Program-made: the position numbers and the translations under genes
The notes under the pieces: generated by a model
Told to the model about the DNA's origin: nothing
Databases searched by the model: none
Seen by the model: only the letters and a program-made list of their open reading frames with translations
Assembly (NCBI GenBank): GCA_013288305.1
Contig: JABDCD010000008.1
Coordinates: 1 to 40,083, forward strand
Direction of reading: 5' to 3'
DNA length: 40,083 nucleotides
Source of the DNA: Alphaproteobacteria bacterium
GTDB lineage: Bacteria > Pseudomonadota > Alphaproteobacteria > Rickettsiales > SXRF01
Part shown: in pieces, positions 33,946-40,083 of the stretch
How the letters are laid out: the number at the start of each line of letters is the position of its first letter
How positions within the stretch are numbered: position 1 is the first letter of the stretch

Positions 33946-34211
33946 AATTTCTTGTTCGGTTGCCGTCGTTATCCTTCCGTAAAAACCTATGTCTCCACTA
34001 TCCAATATATCATGATTGTTCAGGAGTTTTTGTGAATCTTTTGTGACAGATCCCTTAAAAAAACGGTGAGTGAGGAAATCCGCCGGGAATTGTTGCAGTT
34101 TTGTGAAGATTGCATGGGAAGCGTCCTCCCTGCTTGAGGTGAAAAAACCGGCGTGATATTCTAAGGGTGGATTAAACCGTATCTTGACCGCAGGAAATAT
34201 GGCTCAGAAAT
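33946..34211. promoter_or_regulatory. divergent intergenic region between the two large unknown genes
   Basis: This AT-rich region should hold both promoters. On the minus strand CTGTCAC, AAAA, GATTCAC, AAAA (34022-34047) resembles the Pho-box units seen at 2704 and 22104, with TATATT further downstream at a longer distance than expected. On the plus strand the last 26 bases contain a duplication, AAATATGGCT twice (34196 and 34209), giving a better-placed upstream ATG (34199, after AGGA) that opens an 8-codon ORF overlapping the 34212 start. Confidence 0.35.
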
Positions 34212-35684
34212 ATGGCTATTTATAAAAATACCAACGCCGCCTCCCCGCTTTCCGGCGTCGAATTTTCGCCGGTTTCCGACGGCAATTTCAGCTTTTTTCA
34301 TGTCGGCACGGCGGACAATAAAGAATCTGTAAAGCAATGGCTTATATCGCCTGAGCTGGGACAGGAGATCGTCGCCGAAACGGTGGTGGACGGTAAGCCC
34401 GTCTTCGTCACGCACGGCGACAAAACCAAAGATGAAGTGATGAAGCTGCTGGAAGCGCGAGGGGAGAGGCTGGAATTACAAAAGCGTAAAAAAACCTTCT
34501 CGGATATAGCGTGGCCGGTAAGAGGCGCGCTTGGCTTTAGCGGCCAGACTCTTCAATTAGGATCGAGTTTTCTTACTAAAAAAGGATTTGCCTGGGACAC
34601 CGGCATGTTCGCCAGCCTGAACCTCGTCGCCAACGCCATGGCCATGATGTTCGGCGCGCAGCGGCGGCCGGACGATCATAAGCTGCGCTCCATCAAAACC
34701 GATATCAATGAGACACTGGACGATTATGTTCCCGCCGATGCGCTTCCCTCCATCGATGAAAAACGCGCCCCATTGCGCGAGGAACCGGCAGCGCCGAAGT
34801 CCACTTGGCAAAAATCAAAAGAATGGCTGCGCGATAATTCGGTCTTGGTCGGCGAAGTAGGATTACGTTTTGCAGCAGGGCTTGCCGTCGCTTTTCCGGT
34901 AAACAAACTATCCAAGGGATGGTCGGCGCTGAAAACCCAAGGCTTGAAAAAAGCCTATTACACAACGCGCAACGACGCAATAATCACGCATTATGCAGGT
35001 TTAGGCAGCCTTGCCGGAAAAGCGGTGGCGTTATTTTCCGAAGCCGAAGATCCTTATGATCCGAAGCCGGACGGTTTGATCGGCAAGATACGCAAGAAAA
35101 TTTTGTTCCGTCTAGGCGGATGGATGGAAGCGGTCGCTTTCAGCGCGCAGGCCTATGATAATTTCACCAATAAGGGAGATACGAAAAAGATTCGCTTCAT
35201 GGGTAAGGATTCTCCTAATTACATTGCCGGCACGGGCTCTAGCCTGTTCGCAACAGGCTATGTCGTGCGTAACTGGGCGAAGTTCGGCGTTAAGGAAATG
35301 GATATAGAAGAAATGTTTTCCCATGCTGTCGACGGCCTCGCCCTATTGCCGCCTAAAGAATTATCACAACGCATGGCCGAAGTCGCCGCCGATATTACTG
35401 ATCATTTCAAGAATGGCCGCTTGAGCTACGGCGAGGCTTTCGGGCAGCTAAAGGATCGCCTATACCGCGATCATCACATCGCGCTGGACAATCTCGGCAC
35501 CGAGCCGCAGGAGCGCATCGCTAAAATGAACGGGCAGGCCGACCCCCCTCCGGCGCAGGCCGCAGCGAAATTCACGCCTGCCGATCGTCCCCGCAATCCC
35601 CTGGAGCGCGTGGTCATTCCTGCCGCCAGCCATGCCGAGAAAAGCGTCCGGGTGGATGAGCCGCAGTTGTCGCTGGGCGCCTAA
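34212..35684 (+). CDS. large protein of unknown function, divergent partner of 31738
   Basis: This 490-residue protein is not recognised. The N-terminal 85 residues look like a compact alpha/beta domain (FSPVSDGNFSFFHVGTADNK, VVDGKPVFVTHGDKTKDEVM). Several Gly/Ala-rich semi-hydrophobic helices follow (WPVRGALGFSGQTLQLGSSF, FASLNLVANAMAMMFGAQRR, VGLRFAAGLAVAFPVNKLSK, YAGLGSLAGKAVALFSEAED, GTGSSLFATGYVVRNWAKFG). An acidic helical region (MFSHAVDGLALLPPKELSQR) and a disordered Pro-rich tail complete it. The semi-hydrophobic helices are amphipathic rather than classic transmembrane segments, suggesting membrane association or insertion. There is no signal peptide. The start has a weak ribosome site and overlaps an 8-codon upstream ORF. 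Confidence 0.7.
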   Translation: MAIYKNTNAASPLSGVEFSPVSDGNFSFFHVGTADNKESVKQWLISPELGQEIVAETVVDGKPVFVTHGDKTKDEVMKLLEARGERLELQKRKKTFSDIAWPVRGALGFSGQTLQLGSSFLTKKGFAWDTGMFASLNLVANAMAMMFGAQRRPDDHKLRSIKTDINETLDDYVPADALPSIDEKRAPLREEPAAPKSTWQKSKEWLRDNSVLVGEVGLRFAAGLAVAFPVNKLSKGWSALKTQGLKKAYYTTRNDAIITHYAGLGSLAGKAVALFSEAEDPYDPKPDGLIGKIRKKILFRLGGWMEAVAFSAQAYDNFTNKGDTKKIRFMGKDSPNYIAGTGSSLFATGYVVRNWAKFGVKEMDIEEMFSHAVDGLALLPPKELSQRMAEVAADITDHFKNGRLSYGEAFGQLKDRLYRDHHIALDNLGTEPQERIAKMNGQADPPPAQAAAKFTPADRPRNPLERVVIPAASHAEKSVRVDEPQLSLGA

Positions 35685-35696
35685 TTGAAAAGCCTA

Positions 35697-35725
35697 TTGT
35701 CAAACGGTGGGATTCATCCTATACA
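35697..35725 (+). promoter_or_regulatory. sigma70-type promoter of the 35823 gene
   Basis: TTGTCA (35697-35702), 17-base spacer, TATACA (35720-35725), giving a leader of about 90 bases that contains a small hairpin (CAGGA, GATG, TCCTG near 35757). Confidence 0.6.
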
Positions 35726-35822
35726 GTTACCTCACGTGCGAATTCTAAGGAACCACAGGAGATGTCCTGCGGATGTGAATTTGTGCTTGTCAATGATAAC
35801 TCTAACCATAAGGACCAACTCC

Positions 35823-36146
35823 ATGAAAAAGATCGTAACGATTTCCCTAGCCGTTGCCGCACTGGCTCTGCCCGCCGTTGCCAACGCTCAGACCCCGGCC
35901 CCTGCTACTACGCCTACGACGACTGGCGCTCCCGCTACCGGCACTTCGGCTGCGATGTCGGCTACAACGAAAGTTGAACTTAGTGCCAACAAGGATGGTT
36001 ACACTTGGGCCCAAGTAGGTGCAGATTCCGTGAAAGTCACCAAGAATGGCACTGACTGGGTAGCTGCTCCGGATGGCACCTGGACCAGCAAAGATGGCAA
36101 GACAACCATCACCACTAAGGGTGGCAAAGAAGTGAAAAAGATGTAA
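35823..36146 (+). CDS. small secreted Thr/Ala/Lys-rich protein
   Basis: From ATG 35823 (AAGGA eight bases upstream) the 107-residue product has a Sec signal peptide (MKKIVTISLAVAALALPAVA-NAQ, cleavage after about 22). A Thr/Ala/Pro-rich low-complexity linker (about 24-48) and a small basic domain follow: VELSANKDGYTWAQVGADSV, VTKNGTDWVAAPDGTWTSKD and a Lys/Gly/Thr-rich end. The last part has a beta-hairpin-like pattern with repeated TW/DW-G-T elements. I do not recognise the family. It forms its own unit between a good promoter and a strong intrinsic terminator, so it may be well expressed. The longer ORF from 35685 runs through the promoter and is rejected. Confidence 0.75.
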   Translation: MKKIVTISLAVAALALPAVANAQTPAPATTPTTTGAPATGTSAAMSATTKVELSANKDGYTWAQVGADSVKVTKNGTDWVAAPDGTWTSKDGKTTITTKGGKEVKKM

Positions 36147-36168
36147 TCGACATCTTTGCCAACTGCCA

Positions 36169-36200
36169 AAAGGGCGGCTTTCAAGCCGCCCTTTTTCTTT
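36169..36200 (+). terminator. intrinsic terminator after the 35823 gene
   Basis: AAAGGGCGGCTT, loop TC, AAGCCGCCCTTT then a T-rich tail (TTCTTT). The stem is at least 11 bp and perfect. Confidence 0.92.
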
Positions 36201-36211
36201 GCAAAAACCTC

Positions 36212-36240
36212 TTGAAACCCCCGCGCTTTGGGTGTAAAAG
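36212..36240 (+). promoter_or_regulatory. sigma70-type promoter of rpsB-tsf
   Basis: TTGAAA (36212-36217), 17-base GC-rich spacer, TAAAAG (36235-36240). It directly follows the terminator and gives a leader of about 130 bases before rpsB. Confidence 0.6.
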
Positions 36241-36316
36241 GCTTCTCCCTTCATGAGAAGGGATTATTTCACAGGCGGAATTCGGTTGGAAAACGGTGTT
36301 TTCCCGCCATCCGGTG

Positions 36317-36335
36317 CCCCGCACTTGTTGCGGAG
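36317..36335 (+). repeat. CCCCGCACTTGTTGCGGAG hairpin, third copy
   Basis: It matches the pair at 15812-15950 except for one base near the 3' end of the stem (GGAG instead of GGGG). It lies in the rpsB leader, where a stem could influence translation or autoregulation by S2. Confidence 0.75.
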
Positions 36336-36378
36336 TACACAATTCCGCCGAGGTTCAACCGGAAAAAGGAAGTTACTT

Positions 36379-37326
36379 ATGGCATTACCCGCATTCAACA
36401 TGCGCGAGCTGATCGAAGCCGGCGTGCATTTCGGACATAAAACCAAACGCTGGAACCCGCGCATGGCGCCGTTTATTTACGGCGTCCGCAGCGACATCCA
36501 CATCATCGACCTCGGCAAAACCGTGCCCATGCTGCACGCCGCGCTTTCCACCGTGCGCGACACCGTGGCCAAAAACGGCCGCATCTTATTCGTCGGCACC
36601 AAGCGCCAGGCCACCGACCCCATCGCCGAAGCGGCCAAGCGCTGCGGCCAGTATTACATCAACCGCCGCTGGCTGGGCGGCTTGCTCACCAACTGGAACA
36701 CCATCCAGGTCTCGATCAAAACCCTGCGCAAGCTCGAAGAACAGCTTGCCGGCCCCAATGCCGGCTTCACCAAAAAAGAACTGCTCTCCATGCGCCGCCA
36801 CCGCGACAAGCTGGAAGCAAGCTTGGGCGGTATCAAGGACATGGGCGGCCGCCCTGACCTGCTCTTCATCATCGACACCAACAAGGAAGAACTGGCAGTG
36901 AAAGAAGCGCAGAAGCTGGGCATCCCCATCGTCGCCATCATCGACAGCAACTGCACGGTGGACGGCATCACCTACCCCATCCCCGGCAACGATGATTCGA
37001 CGCGCGCCATTCACTTATATTGCCGCCTCATCTCCGACGCCGTGATCGACGGCATCCAACAGAGCATGGCCAAAACCGGCCAGGACCTGGGCGCGCGCGA
37101 AGACGTGAGCGAGCTAGTGGCCGTTGACATCGCCGCCGCTGGCGAACAAGCGGCTGCCGAGGCGGAATCCGCCGAAGCCAAGGCGAAAGAAGCCAAAAGC
37201 GAAGAAGATGCCCGTCGCAACAAAGGCGGCCGCAATAACCGCCGCGGCGGCGCCGCTAAGAAGCCGCCGACGGTGCAGGTAAAAAAAGGCCCGCCGGGGA
37301 AGATTGCCAAAAAATCGGAAGAATAG
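36379..37326 (+). CDS. rpsB: 30S ribosomal protein S2
   Basis: S2 is a late-assembling small-subunit protein that holds S1 on the ribosome. From [20 protein letters not shown] the 315-residue product carries the family signatures ([120 protein letters not shown]). The C-terminus carries an extension of about 65 residues, first Ala/Glu-rich and then strongly basic ([20 protein letters not shown]), longer than in E. coli but common in alphaproteobacteria. AAGGAAG precedes the start; the longer track ORF is rejected. Its TAG stop overlaps the first bases of a heptamer element. Confidence 0.97.
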   Translation: MALPAFNMRELIEAGVHFGHKTKRWNPRMAPFIYGVRSDIHIIDLGKTVPMLHAALSTVRDTVAKNGRILFVGTKRQATDPIAEAAKRCGQYYINRRWLGGLLTNWNTIQVSIKTLRKLEEQLAGPNAGFTKKELLSMRRHRDKLEASLGGIKDMGGRPDLLFIIDTNKEELAVKEAQKLGIPIVAIIDSNCTVDGITYPIPGNDDSTRAIHLYCRLISDAVIDGIQQSMAKTGQDLGAREDVSELVAVDIAAAGEQAAAEAESAEAKAKEAKSEEDARRNKGGRNNRRGGAAKKPPTVQVKKGPPGKIAKKSEE

Positions 37327-37385
37327 TGCTGAGTGCACAGTGCTGAGTTAATTTTCTCAGCACTGTGCACTCTAAACTCGGCACT
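37325..37385. repeat. heptamer-array inverted element between rpsB and tsf
   Basis: GTGCTGA, GTGCACA, GTGCTGA, AT-rich centre (GTTAATTTTC), TCAGCAC, TGTGCAC, TCTAAAC, TCGGCAC. Arms CAGTGCTGAG and CTCAGCACTG (37338-37347 and 37356-37365) pair perfectly. It separates rpsB from the tsf ribosome site and may attenuate or insulate the two reading frames. Confidence 0.92.
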
Positions 37386-37412
37386 TCTAGAATGCACAAA
37401 GGATACAATTTT

Positions 37413-38339
37413 ATGACCCAAGTAACCGCCGACCAAATCAAAAGCTTGCGCGAAACCACCGGCGCGGGGATGCTTGACTGCCGCAAGGCGCTGACCGAAT
37501 CCGCCGGTAACATGGATAACGCCATCGACTGGCTGCGCAAAAAAGGTATCGCCGGAGCAGCCAAGAAATCCGGCCGCATCGCCGCCGAGGGCGTCGTTGC
37601 CATCGCCGTCGAGGGACTTAAGGGCGCCATCGTCGAACTCAACTCCGAAACCGATTTCGTCGCGCGCAACGAGCAGTTCCAGAAATTGGCAGGCACCATT
37701 GCGGAAACCGCCGTGCGCCACAGCATCGGCGATGTCGAAGAACTGAAAAACACCAGCACCAGCTACGGCAAAACCGTCGCCGAAGGCATCACCTATATGA
37801 TCGCCACCATCGGCGAGAACATCAACCTGCGTCGCGCCGCCATCCTCGGCGTCACGCACGGCATCGTCGCCAGCTACATCCATAATGCCGTCGCGCCCGG
37901 CATGGGCAAGATCGGCATCCTGGTCGGCATCGAATCGACCGGCGACCTCACCAAAGTCGAAGCCTTCGGCAAGCAAATCGCCATGCACATCGCCGCCGCC
38001 CGCCCGGAAGCCTTGTCCACCGCCGACCTCAGCGCCGATAAACTCGCCCGCGAACGCGCCGTTTACCGCGAGCAGGCCGCCGCCTCCGGCAAGCCGCCCG
38101 AAGTCGTCGAAAAAATGGTCGAAGGCCGCGTGCGCAAATATTACGAGGAAGTCGTGCTGCTCGAACAGCTCTTCGTCATCGACGGCAAAACCAAAATCTT
38201 AAGCGCCGTAGCCAACGCCGCCAAAGACATCGGCGCCCCGGTCAAAATCACCGGCTTCATCAGCTACCGCCTCGGCGAAGGCATCGAGAAAGCTCAGAGC
38301 GATTTCGCGGCGGAAGTAAAGGCGGCGGCGGGGGCTTAA
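37413..38339 (+). CDS. tsf: translation elongation factor Ts
   Basis: EF-Ts is the nucleotide exchange factor that recycles EF-Tu-GDP. From MTQVTADQIKSLRETTGAGM the 308-residue product has the N-terminal UBA-like domain with CRKALTESAGNMDNAIDWLR, then KSGRIAAEGVVAIAVEG, the VELNSETDFVARNEQF signature (TDFV contacts EF-Tu), and the core subdomains with MHIAAARPEAL. The end (SYRLGEGIEKAQSDFAAEVK) matches the family. AAAGGAT lies eight bases before the ATG; the ORF start at 37365 lies in the repeat and is rejected. The stop codon overlaps the first two bases of the twin-hairpin element. Confidence 0.97.
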   Translation: MTQVTADQIKSLRETTGAGMLDCRKALTESAGNMDNAIDWLRKKGIAGAAKKSGRIAAEGVVAIAVEGLKGAIVELNSETDFVARNEQFQKLAGTIAETAVRHSIGDVEELKNTSTSYGKTVAEGITYMIATIGENINLRRAAILGVTHGIVASYIHNAVAPGMGKIGILVGIESTGDLTKVEAFGKQIAMHIAAARPEALSTADLSADKLARERAVYREQAAASGKPPEVVEKMVEGRVRKYYEEVVLLEQLFVIDGKTKILSAVANAAKDIGAPVKITGFISYRLGEGIEKAQSDFAAEVKAAAGA

Positions 38340-38427
38340 TCCTGTGGCCAGCCGAAGGCTGGAGCACAGGATCTCTCTATCCCATTTGCACGGGATCCTG
38401 CGCCTCCGCTTCGCTACGCGCAGGATT
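38338..38427. repeat. twin-hairpin element, copy 2
   Basis: AATCCTGTGGCCAGCC...GCACAGGAT, linker CTCTCTATCCCATTTGCACG, GGATCCTGCGC...GCGCAGGATT. The layout and linker match copy 1 (24746-24831), while the hairpin tips differ. It begins inside the tsf TAA and runs into the last codons of the convergent rsmD, so it supplies the RsmD residues K-S-C-A and stop. Confidence 0.9.
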
Positions 38428-38980
38428 TAATCAACTCCACCACCGCCCGCCCATACCTCCGCTGGTCTATGACCGAAAATCCCTCTGGCAGTTCGATGAT
38501 TTCCTTGGCGTCATGTTCGGCGACGATGAGCGCATCCTCGCCGATCCAGCCACCTTCCTGCAATTTTTTCAAGGTCGGCGCGATGAGCTTGCTGAAATAG
38601 GGCGGGTCGAGGAAAATCAGCGAATAATTTTTCCGCGCGCGCGATAATTTCGTCGCGTCGATGAGCAGGAAATCGGCATGTTCCAATTCGCCGAAGCGTT
38701 CGACATTGTGCCGCACCGTGGCCATCGCCTCACGCGCCTGGTCGACGAACGTCACCTCGGCAGCCCCGCGCGACAACGCCTCCAGCCCGAACGCCCCAGT
38801 GCCGCAGAACACATCGAGCACGCGCTGCCCCTCAAACGTATGGCCGTTCAGGCCATGCTTGCTATGCGCCAGGATATTGAAAATGGCCTCGCGCGCGAAA
38901 TCCGACGTCGGGCGGATGGCGTCCGCCTCCTTGCCCAGCTCGATGCGTCGGCCTCTGTGTTTTCCGGAGATGATGCGCAT
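38414..38980 (-). CDS. rsmD: 16S rRNA (guanine966-N2)-methyltransferase
   Basis: RsmD methylates G966 of 16S rRNA using S-adenosylmethionine. The 188-residue product begins MRIISGKHRGRRIELGKEAD, with the conserved RPTSDFAREAIFNIL block. The SAM-binding VLDVFCGTGAFGLEALSRGA, VDQAREAM, and the catalytic LIFLDPPYFSKL (NPPY-type DPPY) are all present. The last four residues and the stop codon (KSCA*) lie in the end of the twin-hairpin repeat, a minor C-terminal replacement. The start is followed upstream by another repeat (38985-39061), which separates it from the rluB-type remnant read in the same direction. Confidence 0.95.
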   Translation of the reverse strand: MRIISGKHRGRRIELGKEADAIRPTSDFAREAIFNILAHSKHGLNGHTFEGQRVLDVFCGTGAFGLEALSRGAAEVTFVDQAREAMATVRHNVERFGELEHADFLLIDATKLSRARKNYSLIFLDPPYFSKLIAPTLKKLQEGGWIGEDALIVAEHDAKEIIELPEGFSVIDQRRYGRAVVELIKSCA

Positions 38981-38984
38981 GGGC

Positions 38985-39061
38985 GGTAATTGGAATTTTG
39001 GTAACTGGTAATTGGAATATGTTTATATTCTAATTACCGAGATTCCAATTACTAATTACCG
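38985..39061. repeat. heptamer-array inverted element between rsmD and the rluB remnant
   Basis: GGTAATT, GGAATTTT, GGTAACT, GGTAATT, GGAATAT, centre GTTTATATTCT, AATTACC, GAGATTCC, AATTACT, AATTACC. The period is 7 with occasional 8. On the minus strand it provides the final Gly-Asn and TAG of the pseudouridine synthase. Confidence 0.88.
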
Positions 39062-39777
39062 ATAAACGACCTCAACACCTTCCCGCTCACCTCCTTCACC
39101 TCACCCTTACCCAGGCTTCCCAGCTGAAACGGCCCGTAGGAGAGCCTCATCAGGCGGCTGACCTTGCAGCCGAAATGCTCGAAGATGTTGCGGATTTCAC
39201 GGTTTTTGCCTTCCGTGAGCGCCACCGTCAGCCAGCTATTATTGCCCTTCTGGCTATCGAGCGCTACTTCGACGCTGCCATAATTCATGCCGTCGATGGT
39301 CACGCCTTTTTTCATTTCGGCGAGCATGGACGGCGTGATGCCGCCATAGGCGCGCACGCGGTAGCGCCGTATCCAGCCGGTCGACGGCAATTCCAATTTG
39401 CGCGCGAGGCCGCCGTCATTGGTGAGCAATAAAAGCCCTTCCTAATTGAGGTCGAGACGCCCGATGGAAATCACCCGCCCCAGCGCCTTGGGCAGCGCCG
39501 CAAACACCGTCGCGCGTCCCTGCGGATCCTTATGCGTCACCACCAGCCCGGCCGGTTTATGATAAAGCCACAGCCGCGCGCCCTCGCTTTCGCCGAGCAA
39601 TTTGCCATCGACCTTGACCGCGTCTTTTTCACTGACATTGAAGGCAGGAGTGATAATTTTCTTGCCGTTGACCTGCACCCGTCCAGCGGTTATCCACCCC
39701 TCCGCCTCACGGCGCGAGCAAAGGCCCGCACGGGCGATGCGCTTGGCGAGGCGTTCTGTGCCAGAAGCATCCGTCAT
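39052..39777 (-). pseudogene. rluB: 23S rRNA pseudouridine synthase (RluB/RsuA family) interrupted by an amber codon
   Basis: The 242-codon frame from 39777 encodes an S4 RNA-binding domain (RLAKRIARAGLCSRREAEGW, AGRVQVNGKKI), WLYHKPAGLVVTHKDPQGRA and the catalytic GRLDLN. It then hits TAG (39444-39442) and continues in the same frame with EGLLLLTNDGGLARKLELPS, YRVRAYG and LTEGKNREIRNIFEHFGCKV. In intact proteins the motif is GRLDLN-[T/S]-EGLLLLTND, so one sense codon has become TAG; TCG to TAG would be a single change. There is no frameshift and both halves are otherwise well conserved, so the mutation is recent or the base is an error. Re-initiation at a nearby TTG is possible but would separate the catalytic Asp from the rest. 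The C-terminus ends in a heptamer repeat. Confidence 0.85.
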
Positions 39778-40083
39778 CTGCCATTTCTGCCATTTGTACC
39801 GGGATTAGGCGGTCTTCGAGATGTAGAAAATGGATTCGAATCTTCTTTAAGAGCCTCCGGAGGATCCTCCGGAGAAGCAGCCATAATGCTGTCAAATATA
39901 GATTGATGTTTGAACTTGAATGCAACGACTGCCTCATTCGCATAAGGTCCTTGCTCTTTTACATATTTCTCTATGGTATCCACTAATTCTTGCAATCGTC
40001 GCATAGAAAATACTCTATCGTTAGCTAAAAAATAAAAAGCCCCGCGTATCGACTTTACCGCCTCCCATTGAGCATTGTTACGT
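39774..40083 (-). CDS. unknown protein, 5' part outside the window
   Basis: The track lists 76 residues from ATG 40004, but the frame is open beyond it to the window edge and reads coherently (NNAQWEAVKSIRGAFYFLAN, DRVFSMRRLQELVDTIEKYV), so the gene most likely starts outside. The visible 102 codons are helical and charged, with a disordered Pro-rich C-terminus (SPEDPPEALKEDSNPFSTSR). I do not recognise it. The stop overlaps the start of the rluB-type gene (ATGA), so both belong to one operon. It is AT-rich relative to its neighbours. Confidence 0.6.
   Translation of the reverse strand, partial: RNNAQWEAVKSIRGAFYFLANDRVFSMRRLQELVDTIEKYVKEQGPYANEAVVAFKFKHQSIFDSIMAASPEDPPEALKEDSNPFSTSRRPPNPGTNGRNGR

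Noticed and set aside
39442-39444. Amber reassignment in this genome
   Set aside because: Many intact genes here end in TAG at their expected C-termini (rpsB, rsmD, gatC, purK), so TAG is a normal stop.

Overview
The window looks like chromosomal DNA from an alphaproteobacterium. The lineage evidence is: a single bifunctional Rel/Spo enzyme; pdxJ-acpS; the typical alphaproteobacterial run hemD - mitofilin-like protein - hemY; a bacterial homologue of the mitochondrial complex I subunit NDUFS4; a DUF2610-like protein; GatCAB; and the plsY-dprA-topA and rpsB-tsf blocks. There are no tRNA, rRNA, CRISPR, prophage or transposase genes that I can recognise. I could not place the organism below class level. 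The core genes are fairly GC-rich, and several unknown genes between them (2811-3332, 14657-15502, 20775-21659, 29616-30251) are visibly more AT-rich.

Layout. 1-122: start of a CpaB-like Flp pilus assembly gene leaving the window. 387-2546: rsh, followed by a palindromic element, a small secreted protein behind a Pho-box-like promoter, and a glycosyltransferase-sulfotransferase fusion. 5145-9042: one tightly coupled operon, pdxJ-acpS-hemD-mitofilin-like-hemY, with ATGA overlaps at most junctions. 9085-15797 (minus strand): gatC, unknown, gatA, unknown, a 37-codon ORF, a divergent Nudix protein, gatB, a hexapeptide acetyltransferase and a lipoprotein. The amidotransferase operon is thus interleaved with four accessory genes. 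15956-20715: ruvX-plsY-dprA-topA. 20775-24740: TPR protein, NDUFS4-like protein, DUF2610-like protein and two unknown helical proteins, one with a C8 tract at a possible frameshift. 24836-27893 (minus): diguanylate cyclase, orphan TAXI binding protein, dicarboxylate/amino-acid symporter. 28017-31741: purE-purK, an unknown protein, fumC. 31738-35684: two large divergent genes of unknown function. 35823-38339: small secreted protein, rpsB, tsf. 38414-40083 (minus): an unknown partial gene, an rluB-type pseudouridine synthase broken by an amber codon, and rsmD.

The most unusual content is a dispersed family of 25-90 bp elements built from tandem 7-base words, usually as two opposed arms around a short AT-rich centre. 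The word differs between loci: CAGTTGG, GTGCTGA/GTGCAGA, GGGGTTA, GCGACAG, GGTAATT, GTTGCYY. About ten are recognisable. They lie in frame inside pdxJ, gatA and fumC, supply the C-termini and stop codons of hemY, the facing lipoprotein, the NDUFS4 homologue and the rluB remnant, and fill the rpsB-tsf and pre-fumC gaps. Because 7 and 3 are coprime, an array of one word reads the same 7-codon cycle in every frame. Stop-free words are found inside genes and stop-containing words at gene ends. A second family, a twin-hairpin element, occurs twice between convergent genes. A third is a short CCCCGCA...TGCGGGG hairpin, seen three times.
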